Positions 45,631-54,123 of a stretch of DNA of 64,000 nt are shown piece by piece. Source of the stretch: Streptomyces sp. NBC_00193 (lineage in GTDB: Bacteria; Actinomycetota; Actinomycetes; Streptomycetales; Streptomycetaceae); assembly GCF_026342735.1 (NCBI RefSeq), contig NZ_JAPEMM010000001.1:5456001-5520000 (forward strand). The letters are read 5' to 3'. The notes beneath the pieces are model-generated. The model was not told the origin of the DNA. It did not search any database and was given only the letters and a program-made list of their open reading frames with translations. Positions within the stretch are counted from its first letter, which is position 1, and the number at the start of each line of letters is the position of its first letter. The translations under genes and the position numbers were made by a program.

Positions 45631-46437
45631 ATGATCACCACTGACTTCGTCCCCGGCTCCCCCTGCTGGCTGGACCTCGGCGCACCCGACGTCCCCGCCG
45701 CCGCGGCCTTCTACGGAGCCGTCCTCGGGTGGGACTACGAGTCCATGGGCGCGGGGGAGGGCGGGGAGGACATGGAGGGCGGCATGTTCCGCAAGGACGG
45801 CAAGATCGTCGCGGGACTGGGCAAGCTCACCGAGGAGGGCGCCCGCCCGGCCTGGATGATCTACTACAGCGTCCCCGACGCCGAGGCGACGACCCGCGCC
45901 GTCCAGGGCGCCGGCGGCACCGTCCGGGTCGAGCCGAGGAAGCTCGACGAGTGGGGCACGATGGCGCAGTACAGCGACCCGCTGGGGGGCCAGTTCGCCG
46001 TCTGGCAGCCCGGGGAGAACAAGGGCGTCGACCTCGTGGACCAGCCGGGCTCCCTGTCCTGGACCGAGCTGTACACGAGCGACGCCACCGCCGCCCGGGA
46101 GTTCTACGGCGGCGTCTTCGGCTGGCAGTTCAGCGATATGCAGATGCCGGGCGGCGAGGGCACGTACACCCTGATCACCCCTGCCGGTCAGCCCGAGGGG
46201 CGCATGCAGGGCGGACTCATGGAACTCACCGCCGAGGACCTCGCCGTGGCGGGCGGACGGCCGTACTGGCACCCGGTCTTCCACGTCACCGACTGTGACG
46301 CGGCGGTCGCCGAGGTCACCGCGCGCGGCGGCAGCGTGCAGATGGGCCCCGCGGACGCCGAGGGCGTCGGCCGGCTGGCCGTCTGCCTCGACCCGTCGAA
46401 CGCCGACTTCGTGGTGCTGACCCCGTCCCAGGACTGA
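45631..46437 (+). CDS. Double VOC-domain protein
   Basis: A 268-aa protein with two VOC modules: FVPGSPCWLDLGAPDVPAAA and FYGAVLGWDYESM start the first, GSLSWTELYTSDATAAREFY and FYGGVFGWQFSDM the second. It resembles the hydroxylase/glyoxalase-like proteins linked to antibiotic and aldehyde handling. ATG 45631 is favoured; an in-frame ATG at 45583 adds 16 residues unlike the family. A strong terminator follows. Substrate unknown. Confidence 0.85.
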   Translation: MITTDFVPGSPCWLDLGAPDVPAAAAFYGAVLGWDYESMGAGEGGEDMEGGMFRKDGKIVAGLGKLTEEGARPAWMIYYSVPDAEATTRAVQGAGGTVRVEPRKLDEWGTMAQYSDPLGGQFAVWQPGENKGVDLVDQPGSLSWTELYTSDATAAREFYGGVFGWQFSDMQMPGGEGTYTLITPAGQPEGRMQGGLMELTAEDLAVAGGRPYWHPVFHVTDCDAAVAEVTARGGSVQMGPADAEGVGRLAVCLDPSNADFVVLTPSQD

Positions 46438-46462
46438 GCCCCCGCACCGGCACCCTTCCTCG

Positions 46463-46500
46463 CGGCCCCGCCGCCGTCCCCCCGGACGGCCGCGGGGCCG
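46463..46500 (+). terminator. Hairpin after the double VOC gene
   Basis: cggccccgccgccgtcc (46463-46479) pairs with ggacggccgcggggccg (46484-46500) with one mismatch around four C. It ends the VOC transcript ahead of the sigma-factor gene. Confidence 0.75.
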
Positions 46501-46674
46501 TTCGCGTACCGCCGCCCACCCCGTCGGCCGGACAGCGGACGACCGTTCACCGACGGGGGACGACCGGTGGGCGCAGGGCGCGGCGGGATACGTCAGGCGG
46601 CGGATAACTCCACGCGCGCGGTCCGGCACGCTCGGTGCACACCGAGCCGCATCCCGACCCGGAAGGGGTAGCCC

Positions 46675-47244
46675 ATGTCGCCCATGTTCGCGACCGCCGG
46701 AACCGTCACGGTCAGCCGCCGCCGCACCGATGCGTACGCCCTCGCCCGGCTGGAGAGGGAACACGGCAAGGCGCTCCTCGGATTCCTCCTCGGCCTCACC
46801 TTCGGTGACCGCCACCGCGCCGAGGACCTCGTCCAGGAGACCCTGTTCCGTGCGTGGAAGCACCCCGAGGCCCTGGAGAGCGGCGCCCACGCCTCCATGC
46901 GGCCCTGGCTGTACACCGTCGCCCGGCGGGTGGCCATCGACGCCCGCCGGGCCCGCCTGTCGCGCCCGGCCGAGGTCGGTCCCGACGGGCTGGAGCAGTC
47001 GCCGGCCGACGAGGACCGCACCGAGCGGTCGGTCGCCGCCCTCGACGTCCGCGAGGCCCTGCGCCTACTCAGCCCCGATCACCGGGCCGTGCTCCTGCTC
47101 ATCTACTTCCGCGGGGCCAGCGTCTGCGAGGCCGCCGAAGAGCTCGGAGTACCCGCCGGCACGGTCAAGTCCCGTACGTACTACGCCCTGCGGGCCCTGC
47201 GCGCCCTCCTGCCCGGCTACGATGACGGCCACCTCCGAGCGTGA
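46675..47244 (+). CDS. ECF-type RNA polymerase sigma factor, orphan
   Basis: A 189-aa sigma factor. Region 2 is LEREHGKALLGFLLGLTFGD followed by AEDLVQETLFRAWKHPEAL. Region 4 is LLSPDHRAVLLLIYFRGASV, then VPAGTVKSRTYYALRALRALL (HTH). No anti-sigma (zf-HC2) gene follows; the downstream gene is convergent and overlaps it by 180 bp, unusual for a SigL-type ECF factor. ATG 46675 (AAGGGGTAG upstream). It may have a distant or absent anti-sigma factor. The targets are unknown. Confidence 0.9.
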   Translation: MSPMFATAGTVTVSRRRTDAYALARLEREHGKALLGFLLGLTFGDRHRAEDLVQETLFRAWKHPEALESGAHASMRPWLYTVARRVAIDARRARLSRPAEVGPDGLEQSPADEDRTERSVAALDVREALRLLSPDHRAVLLLIYFRGASVCEAAEELGVPAGTVKSRTYYALRALRALLPGYDDGHLRA

Positions 47245-50217
47245 GCGGACCTCCAGCTTCGCCAGGATGTGCGAGACGTGGGTCTGCACGGTCCGGCGGG
47301 ACAGGAACAGCGCCGAGGCGATCTCCGGGTTCGTCCGGCCCCGCGCGACCAGCAGCGCCACCTTCAGCTCCGCCGGAGTCAGCGCCTCCCACCCCCGCGC
47401 GGGCCTGCGCCGCGCAGCCCGGCTGCCCCGCCGCACACCCAGGCTCCGCAGCCGTGCGTCGGCCCGGGCGATGTCCCACCGGGCACCGAGGAGCTCGTAC
47501 GAGGCCACCGCGCCGGTCAGCGCCGACCGCGCGCCCGGCAGGTCACCGTGCCAGGCCCGCGCCACCGCCAGGTCCTCCAGGGTCTGGCCCGCCACCAGCC
47601 CGCCCCGCGCCAGCGCCGCCGTCTCCGCCAGCAGCTCCGGGTCCTGTGCGAACAGCCCGCGGCAGCGCAGCAGCGCCAGCGCCGGACCCGGCTGCTCCGG
47701 CAGGGCCGCCGCCGTGCGCGCGCAGGCGGCCACCGCCGACCGGGCCGCCTCGGTGTCCCGGTCCTCCAGCGCGAGCCGGACGGCCTCCGACAGCGCCCAG
47801 GGGCGGTCGAAGGCCACCGCCTCGTCCACGCGGTCCTCCAACGCGGGCAGCAACGCCTCCAGGGCCGCGCGGGGGCTCCCGTCGCGCTCCGCCAGCAGGG
47901 CGCGGGCCAGCAGGACGTGCGCGGTGTGCCGACGGGCCGCGGGCGGCTCGTACGCGTCCGGGCCGAGCGCGGCCAACTCCGCCCGGGCGGCGTCCTGTTC
48001 GCCCCGGTGGCCGAGGATCAGGGCGCGCAGCCCGTGGGTCAGCACCGGCAGCCAGCCGTCCGAGACGGGCATGCCCTCCGCCCGGGATAGGCCGGCCAGC
48101 GCGGCGTCCCAGTCACCGAGCCGGTAGCGGAGATCGGCCAGCAGGGCCTCCGTGACCACGAGCCGGCCCGTCGAACCGGTCCGGGCCGCCAGCTCCCGGG
48201 CCTCCCGCAGCGCCGCCGCGGCGGCGTGCGGCTCGTCGAACCGCAGATGCCCCTCGGCCTGGTTGGCGAGCAGCAGCAGCCGCATGTCGTTGGCGGCCGG
48301 GCTGCGGCGGGCGTGCGCGATCCCCGCCGCCATGTGGCGCAGCGACTCCCGGCCCCGGTTCAGGTGGAACAGCGCGAAGGACATGGCGTGTTCGGCCTCC
48401 GCACCGCAGAGCGGATCACCGAGCAGCCGCGCCCGCGCGACCAGCGGCCCGGCCAGCGCGTACGCCTCCTCCGGCCGGTGCAGATCGGCCAGCGCCAGCA
48501 CCCGGCACGCCTCCAGCCGCAACCGCATGGCCGCACGGGCGGCGCCCCCGGGGGGCACCTGCCCGGCGGATGCCTCCACGCCCGACGCCGCCTCGGCGGA
48601 TACCTCCTCGGCCGATACCGCCTTGGCCGACACCCCTCCGGTGGCTGCAGGGTCGGCTGATCTCTGCCCGGCGGATGCTTCCTTGGCCGACACTCCTCCG
48701 GCCGATGTCGCCTCGGCGGACGCCTCTTCGGCCAGGGCCTCCTCGGTGACCTCCAGGGATCGGGTCATGTCCCCCTGGATCATCAGTGCCGACACCAGTT
48801 TGAAGGCGAGGGCGGCCCGCCGCCCGGGGGCCTGCGCCCGCTCCCGCAGGGTGCGGAGCAGTTCCACCGACTCGGGCCGGCGCAGCATCAGCGCGGCGTC
48901 GGCGAGCCCGTCCTCCAGGACCTCCCGGTACGGACTCCCGGCCCGGTCGGCGGGCTGCTGGGCCGCGCCCTGTTCCACGGCGCGGCCCAGCAGCGCGGCC
49001 GCCGATTCGGGCGCCACCGCGATCAGGGCCTGCGCCGACTCCGCCGTCCACCGCACCGCCCACGGGTCCAGCGCCCCGCCCGCCAGCAACTGCCCGGCCG
49101 TCCGCACGGGTTCGAGTCCGGCCTCGGCGAAGGCCCGGGCGGCGTCCTGGTGGAGGACGCTGCGGGCGGCCCGCGGCAGCTCCGCGTACAGGGCCAGCCG
49201 CACGGCCGGCTGCCGGAACCGCAAGGCCTCACCACCGGCCGGGAGTCCGCCGGGCAGCGGGCCCGGTTCCAGTACGCCGGTCAGCAGGGGCGTCTCCAGG
49301 TCCGCGAGCAGGTCCCGGACCGGGAGCGTCCGTACGAGGGCCAGCTCACGCGCCGTGAAGGCCGGTCCGAGCAGGGCCGCGTGCCGGAGCGTGGCCAGGG
49401 CCGCCGGGGGGAGCCGGCTCAGCTCCCGGGTCGCCGCCTCCGGGGGCGGCGGCAAGTCCCCGACGGGTAGCGTCAGTTCGGCGGAGTCCGCGCGGACTTC
49501 GATGATCCCGGACCAGTGCGCGAGCAACTCCCGCAGCAGCCGGGGATTGCCGCCCGCGTGCCCGGCGGCCTCGCGCAGCCGGGGACCGGGCGCCGCGCCC
49601 AGCACCTCTCGCACCAGCGCGGCCGACTCCGCCCCCGTCAGCGGCTCCAGCCGGAGCGTCCGCCCGCCCGGCCCGCCGCCCAGGGAGGCGCACAGCTCCT
49701 CCACCTCCGCCCGCCGGGGCAGCCGCCGCCGGGCCGCCAGCAGCAACAGCGGCAGCCGCTGCGCAGCGCGCGTCAGGTGGCGCCACAGCAGCAGGGAGGC
49801 CGGATCCGCCCACTGGAGGTCGTCCAGGGCCAGGAGCAGCGGCCGGCGCGCGCACCACTCCTCCACATCGGCCGCCAGCAGGTCCACGGCCGCGAGCAGC
49901 GCCCCGCCCGGTTCGGCCGACCGGGCGGCCTCCCGCAGCAGGGCCAGCGCCCGGGCCCGCCCGGGGCCGTCCGGATGCAGGCAGTCCAGCGCCGCGCGCA
50001 GCGGAAGTCCGGTGCCCAGCGCCTCGGCGGCCCCGTACCGGACCCGGCAGCCGAGTGCGGCCGCCTCGGTCAGTGCCTCGCGCAGGAAGGAGGTGCGGCC
50101 CGCGCCGGGCTCCCCCTCCACGACCAGGCAGGCTCCGCCGCCCTCCGCACCTGCCCGCACCCACGTCCGCAACGCCTCACGGCACTCGTCGCGGTGTTGT
50201 TCTCGCCCGACCCGCAC
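47065..50217 (-). CDS. Large LuxR-family ATPase regulator (LAL-like, 1050 aa)
   Basis: A LAL/MalT-like regulator. The N-terminal AAA domain has VVEGEPGAGRTSF at the Walker A site, where the usual Lys of GxxxxGK[ST] is Arg, and Walker B LLLALDDLQWADPAS. A long TPR-like helical region follows (about 350-900). Residues 500-554 are eleven pentapeptides of type SAxx[A/V]. The C-terminal HTH is LTPAELKVALLVARGRTNPE, then SRRTVQTHVSHILAKLEV. A 45-residue tail encoded opposite the sigma gene follows it. The start is GTG 50217. It is 56 bp downstream of the LytS-type kinase gene on the same strand, so cotranscription is possible. Confidence 0.87.
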   Translation of the reverse strand: MRVGREQHRDECREALRTWVRAGAEGGGACLVVEGEPGAGRTSFLREALTEAAALGCRVRYGAAEALGTGLPLRAALDCLHPDGPGRARALALLREAARSAEPGGALLAAVDLLAADVEEWCARRPLLLALDDLQWADPASLLLWRHLTRAAQRLPLLLLAARRRLPRRAEVEELCASLGGGPGGRTLRLEPLTGAESAALVREVLGAAPGPRLREAAGHAGGNPRLLRELLAHWSGIIEVRADSAELTLPVGDLPPPPEAATRELSRLPPAALATLRHAALLGPAFTARELALVRTLPVRDLLADLETPLLTGVLEPGPLPGGLPAGGEALRFRQPAVRLALYAELPRAARSVLHQDAARAFAEAGLEPVRTAGQLLAGGALDPWAVRWTAESAQALIAVAPESAAALLGRAVEQGAAQQPADRAGSPYREVLEDGLADAALMLRRPESVELLRTLRERAQAPGRRAALAFKLVSALMIQGDMTRSLEVTEEALAEEASAEATSAGGVSAKEASAGQRSADPAATGGVSAKAVSAEEVSAEAASGVEASAGQVPPGGAARAAMRLRLEACRVLALADLHRPEEAYALAGPLVARARLLGDPLCGAEAEHAMSFALFHLNRGRESLRHMAAGIAHARRSPAANDMRLLLLANQAEGHLRFDEPHAAAAALREARELAARTGSTGRLVVTEALLADLRYRLGDWDAALAGLSRAEGMPVSDGWLPVLTHGLRALILGHRGEQDAARAELAALGPDAYEPPAARRHTAHVLLARALLAERDGSPRAALEALLPALEDRVDEAVAFDRPWALSEAVRLALEDRDTEAARSAVAACARTAAALPEQPGPALALLRCRGLFAQDPELLAETAALARGGLVAGQTLEDLAVARAWHGDLPGARSALTGAVASYELLGARWDIARADARLRSLGVRRGSRAARRRPARGWEALTPAELKVALLVARGRTNPEIASALFLSRRTVQTHVSHILAKLEVRSRSEVAVIVAGQEGAQGPQGVVRTGLDRAGGYSELFGGLADAGPAEVDEQEHGPVIGAE
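48556..48720 (-). repeat. Eleven in-frame 15-bp repeats encoding SAxxA/V in the LuxR gene
   Basis: Eleven consecutive 15-bp units encode SAEAT, SAGGV, SAKEA, SAGQR, SADPA, ATGGV, SAKAV, SAEEV, SAEAA, SGVEA and SAGQV. The reading frame is kept. The copies are diverged, so it is not a fresh expansion. It probably forms a flexible or helical linker. Confidence 0.85.
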
Positions 50218-50273
50218 GTCGGCGATCCCTCCGGTCGTTCGCGCCCCCTCCAGGATGGCAGCTCACGGGCCGG

Positions 50274-51509
50274 TCAGCGCCGGGGAATTCGGCCAGGTGG
50301 GGCCGAACTGTGCACACCCGCACGGTATTTGGGAATCCGGACCGTTATCTTCATGCCCGCGCCCACCCCCGTTTCGATGACGAGCCCGTGGCCGTCCCCG
50401 TAGACCTGCCGCAGCCGCTCGTCCACATTGGGCAGTCCGATGCCCGAGGAGGAGCCCGGCTGCTCCCCGGCCAGGATCCGGCGCAGCAGGGACGGATCCA
50501 TCCCGACGCCGTTGTCCTCGATCGTGATCAGCGCCTCCGCGCCCGCGTCCCGGGCCGCGATGGTGATCCGGCACTCCTCGGTGGAGTCCTCCAGCCCGTG
50601 CTTGACCGCGTTCTCCACCAGCGGCTGCAGGCACAGGAAGGGCAGCGCCACCGGCAGCACCTCGGGCGCCACCTGCAAGGTCAGCTTGAGCCGCTCCCCG
50701 AACCGGGCCCCGGCCAGCGCCAGGTACTGCTCGATGGACCGCAGCTCCTCGGCCAGCGTGGTGAACTCCCCGTGTCGCCGGAAGGAGTAGCGGGTGAAGT
50801 CCGCGAACTCCAGCAGCAGGTCCCGGGCCCGCTCCGGATCGGTGCGCACGAACGAGGCGATCGCCGCCAGGGAGTTGAAGATGAAGTGCGGGGAGATCTG
50901 CGCGCGCAGCGCCTTGATCTCGGCCTCCATCAGCCGGGTCCGCGAACGGTCCAGCTCGGACAGCTCCAGCTGCACGGACACCCAGCGCGCCACCTCGGTG
51001 GCGGCCCGCACCAGCACCGCCGACTCCCGTGACCCGTAGGCCACCAGCGCGCCCAGCATCCCGTCCTCGCCGGTCAGCGGGGCGACCACGGCCCACTTGA
51101 GGGGGCAGTCGGGCCGTTCGCACTCGGTGCGCACGCTCTGGCTGCGCCCCGAGTCCAGCATCACCGCGACCCGGGCCATCGCACGGCGTTCGTGGTGGTC
51201 GGCGCCCGGGCCGTCCCAGGCGAGGACGCTCTCGCGGTCCGTCAGGCACAGGGCCTCGGTCCCGAGGAGGGAGCGCAGGCGCCGGGCGGCCTTGCGGGCG
51301 GCGTCCTCGGTGAGGCCGGCGCGCAGCGGGGGAGCGGCGAGGGAGGCGGTGTGCAGGGTGTGGAAGGTGGCCCGTTCGACGGGGGTGCCGAGGTCGAGGC
51401 CGAGGGCGCGTTCGCCCTGCCGGGCATGCCACCGGCCGCCGGCCCAGCCGAGGCCGAGCAGCAACACCGCGCCGGCCGCGCCGAGCACCGAGAGCAGTGC
51501 TCCGTTCAT
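50274..51509 (-). CDS. LytS/YehU-type sensor histidine kinase
   Basis: A 411-aa kinase. Residues 1-22 are one membrane helix (LLSVLGAAGAVLLLGLGW). About 60-190 is a GAF-like sensor region with two cysteines in ERPDCPLKWAVVAPL. The His_kinase family (PF06580) box is AQISPHFIFNSLAAIAS with phospho-His. The ATPase domain has PLVENAVKHGLE, then TIEDNGVGMDPSLL and SSGIGLPNVDERL. ATG 51509 is chosen over an upstream frame of 59 low-complexity codons. The partner regulator is at 54124-55014; the symporter gene lies between. Confidence 0.9.
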   Translation of the reverse strand: MNGALLSVLGAAGAVLLLGLGWAGGRWHARQGERALGLDLGTPVERATFHTLHTASLAAPPLRAGLTEDAARKAARRLRSLLGTEALCLTDRESVLAWDGPGADHHERRAMARVAVMLDSGRSQSVRTECERPDCPLKWAVVAPLTGEDGMLGALVAYGSRESAVLVRAATEVARWVSVQLELSELDRSRTRLMEAEIKALRAQISPHFIFNSLAAIASFVRTDPERARDLLLEFADFTRYSFRRHGEFTTLAEELRSIEQYLALAGARFGERLKLTLQVAPEVLPVALPFLCLQPLVENAVKHGLEDSTEECRITIAARDAGAEALITIEDNGVGMDPSLLRRILAGEQPGSSSGIGLPNVDERLRQVYGDGHGLVIETGVGAGMKITVRIPKYRAGVHSSAPPGRIPRR

Positions 51510-51675
51510 GGTGTGCCGCCCTTCGTCGAGAGCGGTGCTCCGGCCGGAGTGCACCGGGCGCGGCTGTGAGCGGTGCTCCGGGGCGACGCCCCGCCAGCGG
51601 CCGTGAGCTTCGCTCCGGCCCTGGAGCACCGCGCCACGATCAGAGCGCCGCTCTCGTCCCGATGCGCTGCTCCGG
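51510..51675. repeat. Repeated GGTGCTCC units in the kinase/symporter spacer
   Basis: ggtgctccgg occurs at 51534-51543 and 51572-51581 (38 bp apart). Inverted versions are at 51544-51555 (ccggagtgcacc) and 51623-51630 (ggagcacc). The 166-bp spacer separates the symporter stop from the kinase start. The units may be protein-binding sites or remnants of a repeat; no promoter was recognised. Confidence 0.45.
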
Positions 51676-53451
51676 TCACAGAGCATCGCCCTTTCCGGCG
51701 GGCGCGACAGTCGCGCCCCCGCCTCCGCCGCCCGCGGGGGCCGCCCCCGCCACGTCCTCCGGCAGGTGCAGCCGCGCCAGCGTCGCCGCAGTCCCCGGCG
51801 GGATCCGCCCGCGCGTGCCCAGGGACACCAGCACCATCGTCAGGAAGCCGAGCGGGACGGACCACACCGCCGGCCATGCCAGCAGCGTGTTCGCCCACCC
51901 CGCCGGAGCCAGCCCGGCCCGCGTCGCCAGCACCGCGCTCAAGGCCGCGCCCCCTCCCGTCACCAGCCCGGCCACCGCCCCCGGCGGCGTCAGCCCGCGC
52001 CACCAGATCCCCAGCACCAGCAGCGGACAGAAGGACGACGCCGACACCGCGAAGGCCAGCCCCACCGCGTCCGCCACCGGCACCTCCGTCACCGCCACGC
52101 TCCCGGCCAGCGGCACCAGGATCGCCACCAGCACCGCGACCCGGAAGCTCCGCACCCCGCGCGAAGGCAGCACGTCCTGGTGCAGCACCCCCGCCACCGC
52201 CATCGTCAGCCCCGAAGCCGTGGACAGGAACGCCGCGAACGCGCCCCCGGCCAGCAACGCCCCCAGCAGCTCCCCGGCGACCCCGCCCACCACCCGGGCC
52301 GGCAGCACCAGCACCACCGCGTCCGCCTCCCCGGTCAGGGCCAGCTCCGGGGCGTAGATCCGGCCCAAGGCCCCGTACACCGGCGGCAGCAGGTAGAAGG
52401 CACCGACCAGGCCGAGCACCACCAGCGTGGTGCGCCGCGCCGCACGCCCGTTCGGGCTCGTGTAGAAGCGCACCGCCACGTGCGGCAGCCCCATGGTCCC
52501 GAGGAAGGTGGCCAGGATCAGCCCGTACGTCGCGTACAGCCGCAGCTCGGGCCGGTCCCCGGACAGCGGCTCCGACCAGCTCGACACGCCGGGTCCGGCC
52601 TCCGCCCGGCCCTGCGGCACCGCGGAGTCCGGGGCGAACTCCAGCCGCGCGTGCGCCCGTACGGAATGCTGCCCGGCGCCGAGGGTCACGGACTGCCCCG
52701 TGTACGCCCGCCCGTCCACCTGGCCGGTCACCGTCACCGTCAGCGGCGCGTCCAGGGACAGCCGTACGTCCTCGGCCAGCGTGACCGCGGTGTGCTCGCG
52801 GAACACCGCCGGGGCGTCGAAGGAGGCGCGCGGGGCGCCGTCCCCCGCCCAGGCGGCCAGCAGGAAGAACGCGGGCACCAGCAGGGCGGTGAGCTTCAGC
52901 CAGTACTGGAAGGCCTGCACGAAGGTGATGGACCGCATCCCGCCGGCCGCCACCGCCGCCGTGACCACGACGGCGACGACCACCCCGCCCACCCAGTGCG
53001 GTGCCCCGGTCAGGATCTCCAGAGTCAGGCCCGCCCCCTGGAGCTGCGGCAGCAGGTACAGCCAGCCGACGCCGAGCACGAACAGCACCGCGATCCGGCG
53101 CACCGCCTGGGATTCGAGCCGGGCCTCGGCGAAGTCGGGCAGGGTGTACGCCCCCGAGCGCCGCAGCGGGGCCGCGACCAGCACCAGCAGCACCAGGTAC
53201 CCGGCGGTGTAGCCCACCGGGTACCAGAGCATCTGCGGCCCCTGGAGCAGCACCAGCCCGGCCACGCCGAGGAAGGAGGCCGCCGAGAGGTACTCGCCGC
53301 CGATGGCCGCCGCGTTGAGGCGCGGGCCGACCGTGCGCGAAGCCACGTAGAAGTCCGAGGTGGTCCGGGAGATCCGCAGGCCCAGCGCGCCGACCAGCAC
53401 CGTGACCAGGACGACGACGGCGACCGCGGTCAGCGCGTACGTCTGGTTCAC
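51676..53451 (-). CDS. Sodium:solute symporter, acetate/monocarboxylate type (ActP-like)
   Basis: A 591-aa SSS-family transporter with about 13 membrane helices. FYVASRTVGPRLNAAAIGGE and EYLSAASFLGVAGLVLLQ are the ActP/MctP hallmarks near the Na+ site. GGMRSITFVQAFQYWLKLTA is also conserved. A large extracellular loop (about 230-300) carries the repeated-looking DAPLTVTVTGQVDGRAY segment. The GTG start at 53451 has GAAGGACC upstream. It is bracketed by a LytTR regulator and a LytS kinase on the same strand, so it is probably their target and substrate sensor. Acetate as cargo is inferred from family. Confidence 0.88.
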   Translation of the reverse strand: MNQTYALTAVAVVVLVTVLVGALGLRISRTTSDFYVASRTVGPRLNAAAIGGEYLSAASFLGVAGLVLLQGPQMLWYPVGYTAGYLVLLVLVAAPLRRSGAYTLPDFAEARLESQAVRRIAVLFVLGVGWLYLLPQLQGAGLTLEILTGAPHWVGGVVVAVVVTAAVAAGGMRSITFVQAFQYWLKLTALLVPAFFLLAAWAGDGAPRASFDAPAVFREHTAVTLAEDVRLSLDAPLTVTVTGQVDGRAYTGQSVTLGAGQHSVRAHARLEFAPDSAVPQGRAEAGPGVSSWSEPLSGDRPELRLYATYGLILATFLGTMGLPHVAVRFYTSPNGRAARRTTLVVLGLVGAFYLLPPVYGALGRIYAPELALTGEADAVVLVLPARVVGGVAGELLGALLAGGAFAAFLSTASGLTMAVAGVLHQDVLPSRGVRSFRVAVLVAILVPLAGSVAVTEVPVADAVGLAFAVSASSFCPLLVLGIWWRGLTPPGAVAGLVTGGGAALSAVLATRAGLAPAGWANTLLAWPAVWSVPLGFLTMVLVSLGTRGRIPPGTAATLARLHLPEDVAGAAPAGGGGGGATVAPAGKGDAL

Positions 53452-53624
53452 CGGCGGGTCCTTCGGCTGGGGCGCGGGCGCGGCCCTGCGCGGGTGTCGG
53501 GTCCCGGTCGCGCGCCGGAGCCCGGCGGGTGGATGCCGGGTCCGGGCCGCATGCCGGGGTCACGGGAGTCTACGCACGCGCCTCGAGCGGGCAACAGGGG
53601 CTCTAGGGCCTGGCCGGATATGGC

Positions 53625-53900
53625 TCAGCGGGCGGGATCGCGGTGCTCCGCGCAGTCCCGCAGGGCGATCTCCAGCTCCACGTACGATTCCTCGGCGCGC
53701 CGGAAGGCCAGCGTCAGGGCCGCCTCGGCCCGGGGCGGCAGGTGTCCGTACGCGCCCTCGTGGGCCTCGTACAGGACGTCGGCCCAGCGTGCGGCCGCGC
53801 TCCGCAGGCGGGCCAGCAGCACTTCGGCCTCGGCGGGACCGGCCGGCCGGGTGCGGGGCAGTCCGGTCAGTGCGTCGAGCAGCGCCTGGATTTCGGACAT
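53625..53900 (-). CDS. Small conserved hypothetical protein between symporter and regulator
   Basis: A 91-aa all-helical protein: MSEIQALLDALTGLPRTRPA, then AEAEVLLARLRSAAARWADV, AALTLAFRRAEESYVELEIA. A strong RBS (GGAGGAGGCAG) precedes ATG 53900, so it is a real gene. There is no membrane segment. It lies in the regulator-symporter-kinase group. I do not recognise the family; a coiled-coil or accessory subunit is possible. Confidence 0.72.
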   Translation of the reverse strand: MSEIQALLDALTGLPRTRPAGPAEAEVLLARLRSAAARWADVLYEAHEGAYGHLPPRAEAALTLAFRRAEESYVELEIALRDCAEHRDPAR

Positions 53901-54055
53901 CTGCCTCCTCCCGGGGCCGAAGATCCACGATACCCGCGGGGGTCCGTGCGGGTGGCCGGTCCGGCCGGTGCTGCGGCCGACGGCCCGGGCGGATCGCCGT
54001 ACGTCCCTGCCCGCACGGTGAACGGTCCGCCGCCGCGCCGGACGGTCGGCGCGCG

Positions 54056-54100
54056 CCCTGCGGGGCTGTCCCCTACCCACCCTTCGCCCGTTCCCCGGGG
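54056..54100. repeat. Second copy of the 2724-2769 repeat block
   Basis: gccctgcggggctgtcccctaccc, then acccttcgcccgttccccggg, matches the block at 2724-2769 with three changes. It sits just before the response-regulator stop codon, in the 223-bp spacer to the small hypothetical gene. Here it lacks the CTCAAACGCCGG half. Confidence 0.7.
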
Positions 54101-54123
54101 CTGCGGCCCGCGTCGGGGGTGGT

